Assembly: GCF_016025525.2 (NCBI RefSeq) | Contig: NZ_JACSGR010000003.1 | Coordinates: 1 to 64,000 of the forward strand | From: Eikenella glucosivorans | Lineage (GTDB): Bacteria > Pseudomonadota > Gammaproteobacteria > Burkholderiales > Neisseriaceae | Direction of reading: 5' to 3' | DNA length: 64,000 nt | Shown: positions 32,644 through 40,398 of the stretch, one piece after another | Layout: every line of letters starts with the position of its first letter | Numbering within the stretch: the first letter of the stretch is position 1 | Position numbers and translations under genes: made by a program | The notes under the pieces: model-generated | The model's database searches: none | The model's input: only the letters and a program-made list of their open reading frames with translations | What the model was told of the DNA's origin: nothing

Positions 32644-33306
32644 GATGTTCGCTCCCGTAAGTGGTGGATTTCAGACGACCTATACCGTCCGCAAGATGCC
32701 AATTGTTGCCGGCGAATAAACTGCTTAGAGTGACTATACTGATTGTGGCGGCGGGGGATGCTGTGTTAGGTCAAATATCGGGCGGTTTGCGGGGAAGGTG
32801 GGTGCGGATGCTTTGGGCTTTGCCGCAGGGCGGATGGCGGCTGTCGGAAGGCGAGGGTTTGGCGAGGCTAAAGATTGGTTTCGCGGGAGCGGATATTTTT
32901 AGCTTCGCAGAAACTTACTTCGTTCGTTTTAACTTCGTTGAAGCTCATGTTTTCAGGTAGCCTTTATGGCTTGAAGCGCTTTGGATGGAGATTGTAGATA
33001 ACGAGAGGCTACCTGAAAACGGGATTGGGCGAAGCCAAGTGGCGTTTTTGCGAAGCTAAAAGCCAAGTGGCGTTTTTGCGAAGCTAAAAAGTGGGCGTTA
33101 ATGAAGGCGAGCAGATATTCGGGCGCTGCTCAAGGTTGAGTTGCTGCGGAGCTAAAAATGCCTGCCTGTTTTAACTGCGTTGCAGCTGATGCGTTCAGGC
33201 AGCCTTTATTTTGAAGTCGTGTGGCTGGGGAATGTTTGGATAAGCAGAAAAGGCTACCTGAAAAATGGAAGCATATTTTCAGGTAGCCTTTCGGTTTGCG
33301 GGCGGG
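32644..33306. repeat. Gene-free repeat region upstream of the acyltransferase
   Basis: This is 663 bp without a credible gene. It holds a Neisseria-type DUS at 32669, GCTTCG-type repeat units at about 32880-32960 ending in a DUS, and a DUS near 33006. It also holds a perfect 28-bp tandem duplication (33033-33060 and 33061-33088, unit starting AGCCAAGTGGCG), an AGGCTGCCTGAA-type DUS near 33192 and an inverted DUS pair at 33248-33291. The short open frame at 32661-32960 looks like chance. Confidence 0.65.
33248..33291. terminator. Inverted DUS pair downstream of rlmD
   Basis: AAAAGGCTACCTGAAAA and its complement flank a loop of about 10 bases, 16 bp beyond the rlmD stop on the minus strand. 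Confidence 0.7.
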
Positions 33307-34599
33307 CTATTCCAGCTCGAAGCAGCCGACGGTTTCAACGTGGGCGGTTTGCGGGAACATGTTGACGATGCCGGCGCTGCGGAAGCGGTAGCCTTTGCCC
33401 ACGAGCACGGCGGCGTCGCGGGCGAAGGTGGCGGGGTTGCAGGATACATAGACGATGCGGCGGGGCAGATAGGGCGGGTGCAGGGCTTGGACGAGGGCGT
33501 AGGCGCCGCTGCGGGGCGGGTCGAGCAGGATTTTGTTGAAGCGGCCCCAGGCGGCGACGGTGTGCTCGGTGGTTTGAAAGAGGTCGGCGCTGTGGAATCG
33601 GGTACGCTCGGTGAGTTGGTTGAGACGGGCGTTTTGCGCGGCGCGTTCGGTGAGCGCGGGGGAGCCTTCGATGCCGGTAACGTGTGCGCCGGCGGCGGCG
33701 ATGGGCAGGCTGAAGTTGCCGAGGCCGCAGAAGAGGTCGGCGATGCGTTCGCCGGGCCGGGGCTGCAACAGCTGCATGGCGCGGGAAACGAGCAGGGCGT
33801 TGGCGGCGGGGTTGACTTGGGTAAAGTCGCCGGGGCGGTAGGGCAGGGTGAGCCGGTATTCGGGCAGGCTGTAGCTGAGCTGGGGGCTTTCGGGGAGGAG
33901 GGGGCGGGTGGGCTGCTGCGGGGTTTGCAGCCAGATGTGCCAGTTGGCGGGGAGGCTTTGTGCGGCTTGGATGAGATGGGCGCGGGCGGCTTGGGGCAGG
34001 CGCTCGGTGAGCAGGGTGAGGGCGTTGGCGTGGGGGCTGTGGTGCAGCTCAATGCTGCGGATGGGGGCGTGCAGGCGGTTTAGCTGTTGCAGCAGGGTGC
34101 GGATGTTGTCTAGCTGGGCGGCGAGCTGGGGGGTGAGGATGGGGCAGCTGCGGATGTTGATAATGCGGTGGCTGTTGCGGCCTTGGAAGCCGAGGAGGGT
34201 TTGGCCTTGGCTGTGGCAGGCGCTGAGGCGGGCGCGGTGGCGGTAGCCCCAGGCTTGGCCGTAGATGGGGGGCAGGAGGTATTGGGGGCGGACTTTGCCG
34301 AGGCGTTGGAGTTGTTCTTCGAGGATGCGTTGTTTGTAGGCGACTTGGGCGTTGCTGTGGGCGTGTTGGAGGGTACAGCCGCCGCATTGGCTGTAGTGGG
34401 GGCAGGCGGGGGCGGTGCGGTAGGGGGAGGGGGTGAGGATGCGGGTGGCTTGGGCTTCGTCGTGGTGTTTTTTGCTGCGGGTGATGCGGTAGGCGACGGT
34501 TTCTTGGGGCAGGGCGCCGGTGATGAAGGTGGTTTTGCCGCCGATGCGGGCGACGCCGCGGCCTTCGTGGTCGATGCTGTGGATGGTGGCGGTGTTCAT
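33307..34599 (-). CDS. rlmD: 23S rRNA (uracil-1939 C5)-methyltransferase
   Basis: This 430-residue enzyme has an N-terminal TRAM-like segment (EGRGVARIGGKTTFITGALP). The 4Fe-4S cysteines lie in ACPHYSQCGGC (Cys66, 72, 75), with the fourth in IRSCPIL. The C-terminal SAM-dependent domain has DLFCGLGNFSLPIA, the catalytic-loop phrase VYVSCNPATFARD and DPPRSGA. This order is that of RlmD (RumA). It is a single gene between two repeat regions. Confidence 0.94.
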   Translation of the reverse strand: MNTATIHSIDHEGRGVARIGGKTTFITGALPQETVAYRITRSKKHHDEAQATRILTPSPYRTAPACPHYSQCGGCTLQHAHSNAQVAYKQRILEEQLQRLGKVRPQYLLPPIYGQAWGYRHRARLSACHSQGQTLLGFQGRNSHRIINIRSCPILTPQLAAQLDNIRTLLQQLNRLHAPIRSIELHHSPHANALTLLTERLPQAARAHLIQAAQSLPANWHIWLQTPQQPTRPLLPESPQLSYSLPEYRLTLPYRPGDFTQVNPAANALLVSRAMQLLQPRPGERIADLFCGLGNFSLPIAAAGAHVTGIEGSPALTERAAQNARLNQLTERTRFHSADLFQTTEHTVAAWGRFNKILLDPPRSGAYALVQALHPPYLPRRIVYVSCNPATFARDAAVLVGKGYRFRSAGIVNMFPQTAHVETVGCFELE

Positions 34600-34654
34600 G
34601 GTGTGGGGCCGGGGATGGATGAGGCTACCTGAAAAATGTGGGGCGGATTTTTGG

Positions 34655-34773
34655 CTTCGTGGAAATTCGCTTTGCTTGTTTTAGCTTCGCAGAAATTCGT
34701 TTCACTCATTTTCAGGTAGCCTTTGGGCGGCGGAGTTGGTTTTGTGGGGGCTAAGTTTGCATTTTCAGGTAGC
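34655..34773. repeat. GCTTCG-type repeat units and DUS
   Basis: Two units of the 30-bp repeat end in a DUS at 34699-34712, and another DUS lies at 34760. They sit between the yacG stop and the rlmD start on the minus strand. Confidence 0.6.
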
Positions 34774-34781
34774 CTTTGCGC

Positions 34782-34964
34782 CTATTCGTGATCGCCGGGG
34801 GAGCTGGGGGATTCTTCTTGGCTGGGGAGGCGGTAGCTTTCGTCGGCCCAGGTGCCGAGGTCGATCATTTTGCAGCGCTGGCTGCAAAAGGGGCGGTGGG
34901 GGCTGGCTTCGCTCCATTCTACGGGGCGGCGGCAGGTGGGGCAGGGTACGGTGCGGGGGCTCAT
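34782..34964 (-). CDS. yacG: DNA gyrase inhibitor YacG, zinc-binding
   Basis: This 60-residue protein has four zinc-ligand cysteines: CPTC at residues 8-11 and CSQRC at 27-31. The conserved phrases are VPCPTCRRPVEW, RPFCSQRCKMIDLG and WADESYRLP. YacG binds GyrB and inhibits gyrase. Its ATG overlaps the zapD stop (ATGA, 34961-34964), so it is translationally coupled as the last gene of pilD-coaE-zapD-yacG. This fixes the start at 34964 rather than the longer frame from 34994. Confidence 0.93.
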   Translation of the reverse strand: MSPRTVPCPTCRRPVEWSEASPHRPFCSQRCKMIDLGTWADESYRLPSQEESPSSPGDHE

Positions 34965-35737
34965 GGTTTGTCGGTGATGGGGTCGAAGCTGCACATTTTG
35001 AGGGTGAAGGGGATGTTGTCTTCGAGCTGTTTGCCGCGGGGGCTGTCTTGGGTGGCTTGGGTGAAGCGGATGTGGGTGAAGTATTTGTTGGCGGAAATTT
35101 CAGGTAGCGTTTGGCAGGATTGGGCAACGTCGACAACGAGCATGTGGATGTTGTTGCCGAGCTTGGCGTTTTGGTAGTTGCCGAGCACGGCGCAGCAGTC
35201 GAGGCTGTAGCTGTTGCGGCGCAGGATGCGCAGGAGCAGGCTGATGGCTTCGCTGGTGGGGGTGAGGGAGCGGATCCAGCAGTTGAGGTCGGCGAGGCGC
35301 TGCTCGTGGGGCAGTTGCAGCCAGTAGTGGTAGGAGGGGAGGTCGAAGGGGCTGGTGCCGCCGGATACGAGCATGCGCTGTTTCACGCCCATGAGCCATT
35401 CGTTTTCGCGCAGGTGTTGGCCGAATTTCTGCTGCACTTCTTGCAGGTTTTGGGTGGCTTGGTAGAGGGCTTCCTGCTCGGGGGTGGCGTCGTATTGTTC
35501 GCGTTCGGATTGGGAAATCTGCTGGCGCTGGCGCTCGAGCTCTTGCAGGATGTCGAGCTTGAGCTCGGCGCGGGCGGCGCAATCCATGATTTCGAACAGG
35601 GTGCCGAGGGCGGCGTGGTGTGCCCAGGCGGATTGTTGGTCGCGGGTGGTGTAGAAGCGGGAGAAGAGGTGTTCGAGGCGCAGGAAGTTGCGCACGCGTT
35701 CGGAGAGGGGGTGTTCGAAGGTGATGAGGTCGGACAT
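34961..35737 (-). CDS. zapD: Cell division protein ZapD
   Basis: This 258-residue protein has the ZapD start ITFEHPLSERVRNFLRLEHLF, a helical middle and the conserved end-piece FTLKMCSFD. ZapD binds the C-terminal tail of FtsZ and bundles protofilaments in the Z ring. The gene starts 3 bp after coaE and overlaps yacG by 4 bp, the usual order in Beta- and Gammaproteobacteria. Near its C-terminus an imperfect DUS is translated (TLPEISANKY). Confidence 0.93.
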   Translation of the reverse strand: MSDLITFEHPLSERVRNFLRLEHLFSRFYTTRDQQSAWAHHAALGTLFEIMDCAARAELKLDILQELERQRQQISQSEREQYDATPEQEALYQATQNLQEVQQKFGQHLRENEWLMGVKQRMLVSGGTSPFDLPSYHYWLQLPHEQRLADLNCWIRSLTPTSEAISLLLRILRRNSYSLDCCAVLGNYQNAKLGNNIHMLVVDVAQSCQTLPEISANKYFTHIRFTQATQDSPRGKQLEDNIPFTLKMCSFDPITDKP

Positions 35738-35740
35738 GGT

Positions 35741-36346
35741 TCAGCTTCTGAAAATTTGTTGGTAGATAAGATGCTGGTGCGCCACGGCGGCGCTGAGCTC
35801 GGGCAGGCCGGCTTCGTTGCAGATGATGTCGTCGGCAATGCGGCGCCGCTCTTGGCGGCTGGCTTGGGTGGCCAGAATGCCGGCAATCATATCACGGGAG
35901 AGGCCGCTGCGTTCGGCGGTGCGGCGGATTTGCGTTTCTTCACTGCAGTCGATGAGGAGGATGCGCTGGATAAGGCTTTGGAAAACAGGTTGTTCGGTGA
36001 GTAAGGGGATTTCGATGATGCCGTAGGCGGCTTGGGGGGATTGCTGCTGGCGGGCGCGGATGTCGGCAAGGATTAGGGGGTGTAGGATGCTTTCGAGTTT
36101 GGCTTTGGCTGGCGGGGATTGAAACACGAGTTCGCGCAGGGCGGCGCGCTTGAGGCTACCTGAAAAATCGAATACATCTTGGCCGAAGGCGGCACGGATG
36201 GCAGGAAGGGCGGCTCCGCCGTCTGCAGTGAGGGCGCGGGAAACGGCGTCGGCATCAATCAGCGGCACGCCGTGTTGGGCAAACAGGCGGGCGGCGGCGG
36301 ATTTGCCGCTGCCGATGCCGCCGGTGAGTCCCACCCAGGCAGTCAT
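35741..36346 (-). CDS. coaE: Dephospho-CoA kinase
   Basis: This 201-residue enzyme carries out the last step of coenzyme A synthesis. The P-loop GLTGGIGSGKS is at residues 6-16, with LIDADAVSR near 30 and the lid-region phrase RRTAERSGLSRD further on. The start at 36346 lies one base after the pilD stop (TGACATG), indicating coupling; a longer frame from 36430 would overlap pilD. A DUS at 36150-36163 is translated as FSGSLK in the middle of the protein. Confidence 0.94.
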   Translation of the reverse strand: MTAWVGLTGGIGSGKSAAARLFAQHGVPLIDADAVSRALTADGGAALPAIRAAFGQDVFDFSGSLKRAALRELVFQSPPAKAKLESILHPLILADIRARQQQSPQAAYGIIEIPLLTEQPVFQSLIQRILLIDCSEETQIRRTAERSGLSRDMIAGILATQASRQERRRIADDIICNEAGLPELSAAVAHQHLIYQQIFRS

Positions 36347-36347
36347 G

Positions 36348-37205
36348 TCAGACAAACCCGGATTTGTGCAGCCACCATTGGATGCCTTGCAGGATATAGC
36401 TGTTGCCGGCGAAAACCAGCCAGCCGGCAATGGCCAGCGCGGGGCCGAAGGCGATGGGCTGGCCTTTGGCCACGCGCATCACCAGTGCGGCCACCAGCCC
36501 CACCAGCGCGGCCACGAATACGATCACGGGCAGGGTGCTCACGCCGAGCCAGGCGCCGAGTGCGGCCAGCAGTTTGAAGTCGCCGTAGCCCATGCCTTCT
36601 TTGCCGGTGATGAGTTTGAACAGGTGGAACAGCAGCCACAGGCTCAGGTAGCCGGCCACCGCGCCGAGCAGGGCCGAGGATAGGGGGACGAAACCGACCT
36701 GCCAGTTGAACAGAAGGCCGAGCCAAACCAGGGGCAGGGTGAGCTGGTCGGGCAGCAGCTGGGTGTCGGCATCGATGAAGGTGAGTGCAACCAGGATGGC
36801 GGTGAACACGAGGCCGCCGAGGGTGAGATAGGTGTCGCCGTAGCGCCAGGCCACGATGCCGAACAGGATACCGGTGAGCAGCTCAACGGCGGGATAGCGC
36901 CAGCCGATGGGGGTGTGGCAGCTGTGGCAGCGGCCGCGCAGCAAGAGGAAGCTGATGATGGGGATGTTCTGCCACGGTTTCACCGGGCTGCCGCATTTGG
37001 GGCAGCGCGAGGGTGGTGTGCTGAGGTTGAACGGTTTCTGGTCTTCTTCGTCCAGCGGCAGATTGAGATGCTGTTTGGCGGCGATTTGCCATTGTTTTTC
37101 CAGCATTACCGGCAGGCGGTAAATCACCACGTTGAGAAAACTGCCCACCAGCAGCCCGAGCAGGGCGGCAAAGGGGATATACAGACTGGGTTCGAGATTG
37201 GTCAT
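36348..37205 (-). CDS. pilD: Prepilin peptidase and N-methyltransferase
   Basis: This 285-residue inner-membrane aspartyl protease removes prepilin leaders and methylates the new N-terminal Phe. The N-terminal methylase domain has the zinc motif CPKC (68-71) and CHSC (93-96). The protease aspartates lie in FIDADTQLLPD (Asp145/147) and GMGYGDFKLLAALG (Asp209). Eight or so helices are predicted. Its substrates include the two pilins at 23 kb. It heads the pilD-coaE-zapD-yacG operon and lies downstream of pilF and pilC. Confidence 0.95.
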   Translation of the reverse strand: MTNLEPSLYIPFAALLGLLVGSFLNVVIYRLPVMLEKQWQIAAKQHLNLPLDEEDQKPFNLSTPPSRCPKCGSPVKPWQNIPIISFLLLRGRCHSCHTPIGWRYPAVELLTGILFGIVAWRYGDTYLTLGGLVFTAILVALTFIDADTQLLPDQLTLPLVWLGLLFNWQVGFVPLSSALLGAVAGYLSLWLLFHLFKLITGKEGMGYGDFKLLAALGAWLGVSTLPVIVFVAALVGLVAALVMRVAKGQPIAFGPALAIAGWLVFAGNSYILQGIQWWLHKSGFV

Positions 37206-37221
37206 AGGGTTTGAAAGTGTG

Positions 37222-37258
37222 TTTTCAGGTAGCCTGCCGAGGGGAGGCTACCTGAAAA
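37222..37258. terminator. Inverted DUS pair between pilC and pilD
   Basis: TTTTCAGGTAGCCT and its complement are separated by 9 bp, between the pilC stop and the pilD start. It may separate the transcript of pilF-pilC from that of pilD onward. Confidence 0.6.
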
Positions 37259-37288
37259 ATCAAGAATGGATAGATAGTGTGATTTAGA

Positions 37289-38521
37289 TTAACCAATCGC
37301 ATTACCCAAATTAAACAGGGGCAAGTACATAGCGATCAAGATCACACCAACAATACTACCCAGTACCACCATAATGATGGGTTCCATCAGAGAGGATAAT
37401 GTAGCTACAGCCATATCAACCTCTTCTTCATAGAATTCGGCGGCTTTATTCAGCATATCATCCAAAGAACCGGATTCTTCGCCGATAGAAGCCATTTGCA
37501 ACACCATGTTGGGGAAAAGGTTTGTTGAATTCATGGCACTAGTTAGGGAGGTACCTTGGTTGACTTGGTTGCGAATACTTCTGGTCGCTTCTTCATAAAT
37601 AATATTGCCGGAAGCACCACCTACAGAGTCAAGGGCTTCAACCAAGGGAACACCGGCAGTAAACAAGGTGGCGGTAGTGCGCGCCCAGCGGGCAATGGTA
37701 CCTTTTTCTACAATGTTGCCGAAAATAGGTAGTTTCAGCAGCATAGCATCTATCCGTTTTTGTAGTGCAGGGGAACGCTTATGCCATTGTATAAATCCTG
37801 CGACAGCAGCAATCATGGCAATAATAACCAACCATCCCCATTCAACCATAAAGTCGGAGATACCCATCATAAACTGAGTAAGAGCAGGCATTTCAGCGTT
37901 CATGCCATCATATACCTTTTTAAACTCAGGCAATACAAACATCATCATGATGATGACCAAAACAATGGCCACCACCACTACTGCGATTGGATAAGTTAGG
38001 GCGCTTTTGATTTTTTTCTTGATGGCCTGAGTTTTTTCTTTATATACAGCCAGTTTGTCTAGCAAAGTCTCTAAAACACCACCTGCTTCACCCGCATCCA
38101 CCAAGTTGCAATAAAAATCATCAAAATACTTGGGGTGCTTACGGAAAGCATTAGCCATGGAAGTACCTTGTTCAATATCGTTGCGTACTTCCATTAAAAG
38201 CTTGGTCATGGAGGCGTTTGAATGGCCTTTTGCCACAATGTCAAATGCCTGCATCACTGGTAGACCGGCTTTCATCATGGTGGCCAACTGGCGGGTAAAC
38301 ACGGTGATGTCAGCCTGAGTGATTTTTTTCTCGCGAACTTTTTTCTTTTTGCTCAAGCTAATGACTTTAATGCGGCGGCGGGCCAGTTTGGCGCGGGCAT
38401 CCTGCTCGTCTTTGGCCACTACTTCGCCGCGCACCATCTGCTCGGTTTCCATGTGGCGGCCTTCAAACTCAAAACTCAGCCCGGTTTGTTTTTTTTTGGA
38501 TTTTGTATTTCTTACAGCCAT
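37289..38521 (-). CDS. pilC: Type IV pilus inner-membrane platform protein PilC (PilG in Neisseria)
   Basis: This 410-residue GspF-family protein has two repeated T2SSF domains, each followed by hydrophobic helices. Typical phrases are FTRQLATMMKAGLPVMQAFDIVAKGH, GEAGGVLETLLDKLA, RWARTTATLFTAGVPLVEALDSV and GEESGSLDDMLNKAAEFYEEEVD. It anchors the assembly ATPase and acts in pilus assembly and DNA uptake. Codons 9-11 are an A9 run (38489-38497) in which slippage would shift the frame. It is 28 bp downstream of pilF. Confidence 0.95.
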   Translation of the reverse strand: MAVRNTKSKKKQTGLSFEFEGRHMETEQMVRGEVVAKDEQDARAKLARRRIKVISLSKKKKVREKKITQADITVFTRQLATMMKAGLPVMQAFDIVAKGHSNASMTKLLMEVRNDIEQGTSMANAFRKHPKYFDDFYCNLVDAGEAGGVLETLLDKLAVYKEKTQAIKKKIKSALTYPIAVVVVAIVLVIIMMMFVLPEFKKVYDGMNAEMPALTQFMMGISDFMVEWGWLVIIAMIAAVAGFIQWHKRSPALQKRIDAMLLKLPIFGNIVEKGTIARWARTTATLFTAGVPLVEALDSVGGASGNIIYEEATRSIRNQVNQGTSLTSAMNSTNLFPNMVLQMASIGEESGSLDDMLNKAAEFYEEEVDMAVATLSSLMEPIIMVVLGSIVGVILIAMYLPLFNLGNAIG

Positions 38522-38549
38522 GATGATTCCCTTTTAAATTAAAACTGAT

Positions 38550-40226
38550 TTAGTCGTTGGTGGTGGCAAGAATTTCTTCCAATGTGGTGATGCCCTGCAT
38601 TGCTTTCAAAATACCTGCCCGGCGCAAATCAACCAATCCGTCGGCATAAGCTTGTTCGGCAATATCCACTTCGGTGCCATTGTTGATGATGATTTTTTGC
38701 ATGGCATCGGTCACCGGCATGATTTCATACACACCGGCACGGCCTTTGAAACCTTTGCCTTTGCAGCGGTCACAGCCTACTTGACGGTAGAGCTGCCAAT
38801 CGTCTTTTTTCAAGTCTTCTTCGGTGAAGCCGACTTTCAGCAAGGCTTCGGCCGGCGGGCGCTCAATCGGCTGTTTGCAGGTGCACAAACGGCGAACCAA
38901 GCGCTGGGCCATAATCAGATTAACCGAGCTGGCAATATTAAATGGCGCCACGCCCATATTCAGCATACGCGATAAGGTAGCCGGGGCATTGTTGGTGTGC
39001 AGGGTTGAGAATACCATGTGGCCGGTTTGGGCGGCTTTAATGGCGATATCGGCGGTTTCCAAGTCGCGAATCTCACCCACCATGATGATGTCCGGATCCT
39101 GGCGCAGGAAAGCCTTCAGTGCCGCAGAGAAAGTCAAACCTTGTTTGTCGTTCACGTTTACCTGGTTGATACCAGGCAAGTTGATCTCAGCCGGGTCTTC
39201 GGCGGTGGAAATATTAACGCTGTCGGTATTCAGAATGTTTAGGCAGGTATAAAGCGATACGGTTTTACCGGAACCGGTTGGGCCGGTTACCAGCACCATG
39301 CCGTAGGGCCGGTGAATGGCTTCCAGTAGCAACTCTTTTTGGAATGGCTCGAAACCCAGCTGGTTGATATTCAGTGAAGCCGCATCCGAGTTCAAAATAC
39401 GCATCACGATTTTTTCGCCGAACAGGGTCGGCAGCGTATTCACACGGAAATCGATCGGTTTTTGGTTTTTATTGAATTGGATTTGGATACGACCGTCTTG
39501 CGGCACACGTTTTTCGGAAATGTCCATTTTCGACATAACCTTGATACGCGAAGCAATCTGTCCACGAATGTTCAATGGGGGTTGTACCACTTCGCGCAAT
39601 TGGCCATCGGTACGGAAACGGATACGCGCCATTTCTTCGTAGAACTCGAAATGGATATCTGATGCGCCGGTGTTTAGTGCATCGGACAATACTTTGTGAA
39701 TAAACTTAGCAATCGGACCGTCTTCTTCTTCGTCATCCACCATCATGGGGGTAGGAGCTGCTATACCGGCTGTGTCAGAAGAAATTTCATCCAAGATGGA
39801 AGTAGAAGTTTGGCTGGCAAATTCTAACAGGCCATCCAGTTGCTCATCGTTAATCAGTACCAAATCGACCATCAGGCCGCTGGGAAAAATCAGCTTTTGG
39901 TATGTTTGCAACAAAGTGGGGTCGGATACCCCTAAAAACAGTTTTTGGCCGCGTTTGAATAAAGGGACGCAGCGATGCTCGGTCATTTGCGCATCGTTGA
40001 GCACATCCTGCACCATCATGGAACGGGAATAAAGCGACAAATCCAAGATGGGGTAGTGGAACAGCTTGGCCAACAGTTCTGCTAGCGCGGCCTGCTTGAT
40101 GATGCCGGCTTCAGCTAATAAAGGAATAATATTTTTGTTTTGATTGACTTTTTCTCGGTATTTCTCAATCTGATCCTGCTCGATGAGTTTGTTTTGAAAC
40201 AGGATGCGCAATAGTCCGACGCTCAT
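38550..40226 (-). CDS. pilF: Type IV pilus assembly ATPase PilF (PilB)
   Basis: From the ATG at 40226 (MSVGLLRILF) this is 558 residues, normal for the GspE family; the frame is open upstream to 40316 but lacks family similarity there. The N-terminal MshEN-type domain precedes the ATPase core. The core has Walker A GPTGSGKTVSLY near residue 317, AEDPAEINLPGINQ, Walker B IIMVGEIRDLETADIA and the His-box phrase TGHMVFSTLHTNNA. A C-terminal zinc motif CTCKQP...CDRCKGKGFKGRAGVYE is present. It powers pilus extension. Order pilF-pilC with pilD next is usual. Confidence 0.95.
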   Translation of the reverse strand: MSVGLLRILFQNKLIEQDQIEKYREKVNQNKNIIPLLAEAGIIKQAALAELLAKLFHYPILDLSLYSRSMMVQDVLNDAQMTEHRCVPLFKRGQKLFLGVSDPTLLQTYQKLIFPSGLMVDLVLINDEQLDGLLEFASQTSTSILDEISSDTAGIAAPTPMMVDDEEEDGPIAKFIHKVLSDALNTGASDIHFEFYEEMARIRFRTDGQLREVVQPPLNIRGQIASRIKVMSKMDISEKRVPQDGRIQIQFNKNQKPIDFRVNTLPTLFGEKIVMRILNSDAASLNINQLGFEPFQKELLLEAIHRPYGMVLVTGPTGSGKTVSLYTCLNILNTDSVNISTAEDPAEINLPGINQVNVNDKQGLTFSAALKAFLRQDPDIIMVGEIRDLETADIAIKAAQTGHMVFSTLHTNNAPATLSRMLNMGVAPFNIASSVNLIMAQRLVRRLCTCKQPIERPPAEALLKVGFTEEDLKKDDWQLYRQVGCDRCKGKGFKGRAGVYEIMPVTDAMQKIIINNGTEVDIAEQAYADGLVDLRRAGILKAMQGITTLEEILATTND

Positions 40227-40398
40227 ATGGTTGCCTGAGTAAAGTAGAACGGATTCGAAAAAATCGGCGAGTTGTTTGCTGTTAGATTGCTGCCGACAAT
40301 GCCCACATTTTAGCAATAATGCTTTTACATATTATAGTTAAGATGTGATTATAAGTTAAATCACGGTAAGAATATACCGTTTGCGCGTTCAGCCGGGG

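Noticed and set aside
32661..32960. A 99-codon frame upstream of the acyltransferase gene
   Set aside because: It runs through DUS and repeat units, has no ribosome site and no protein-like features.
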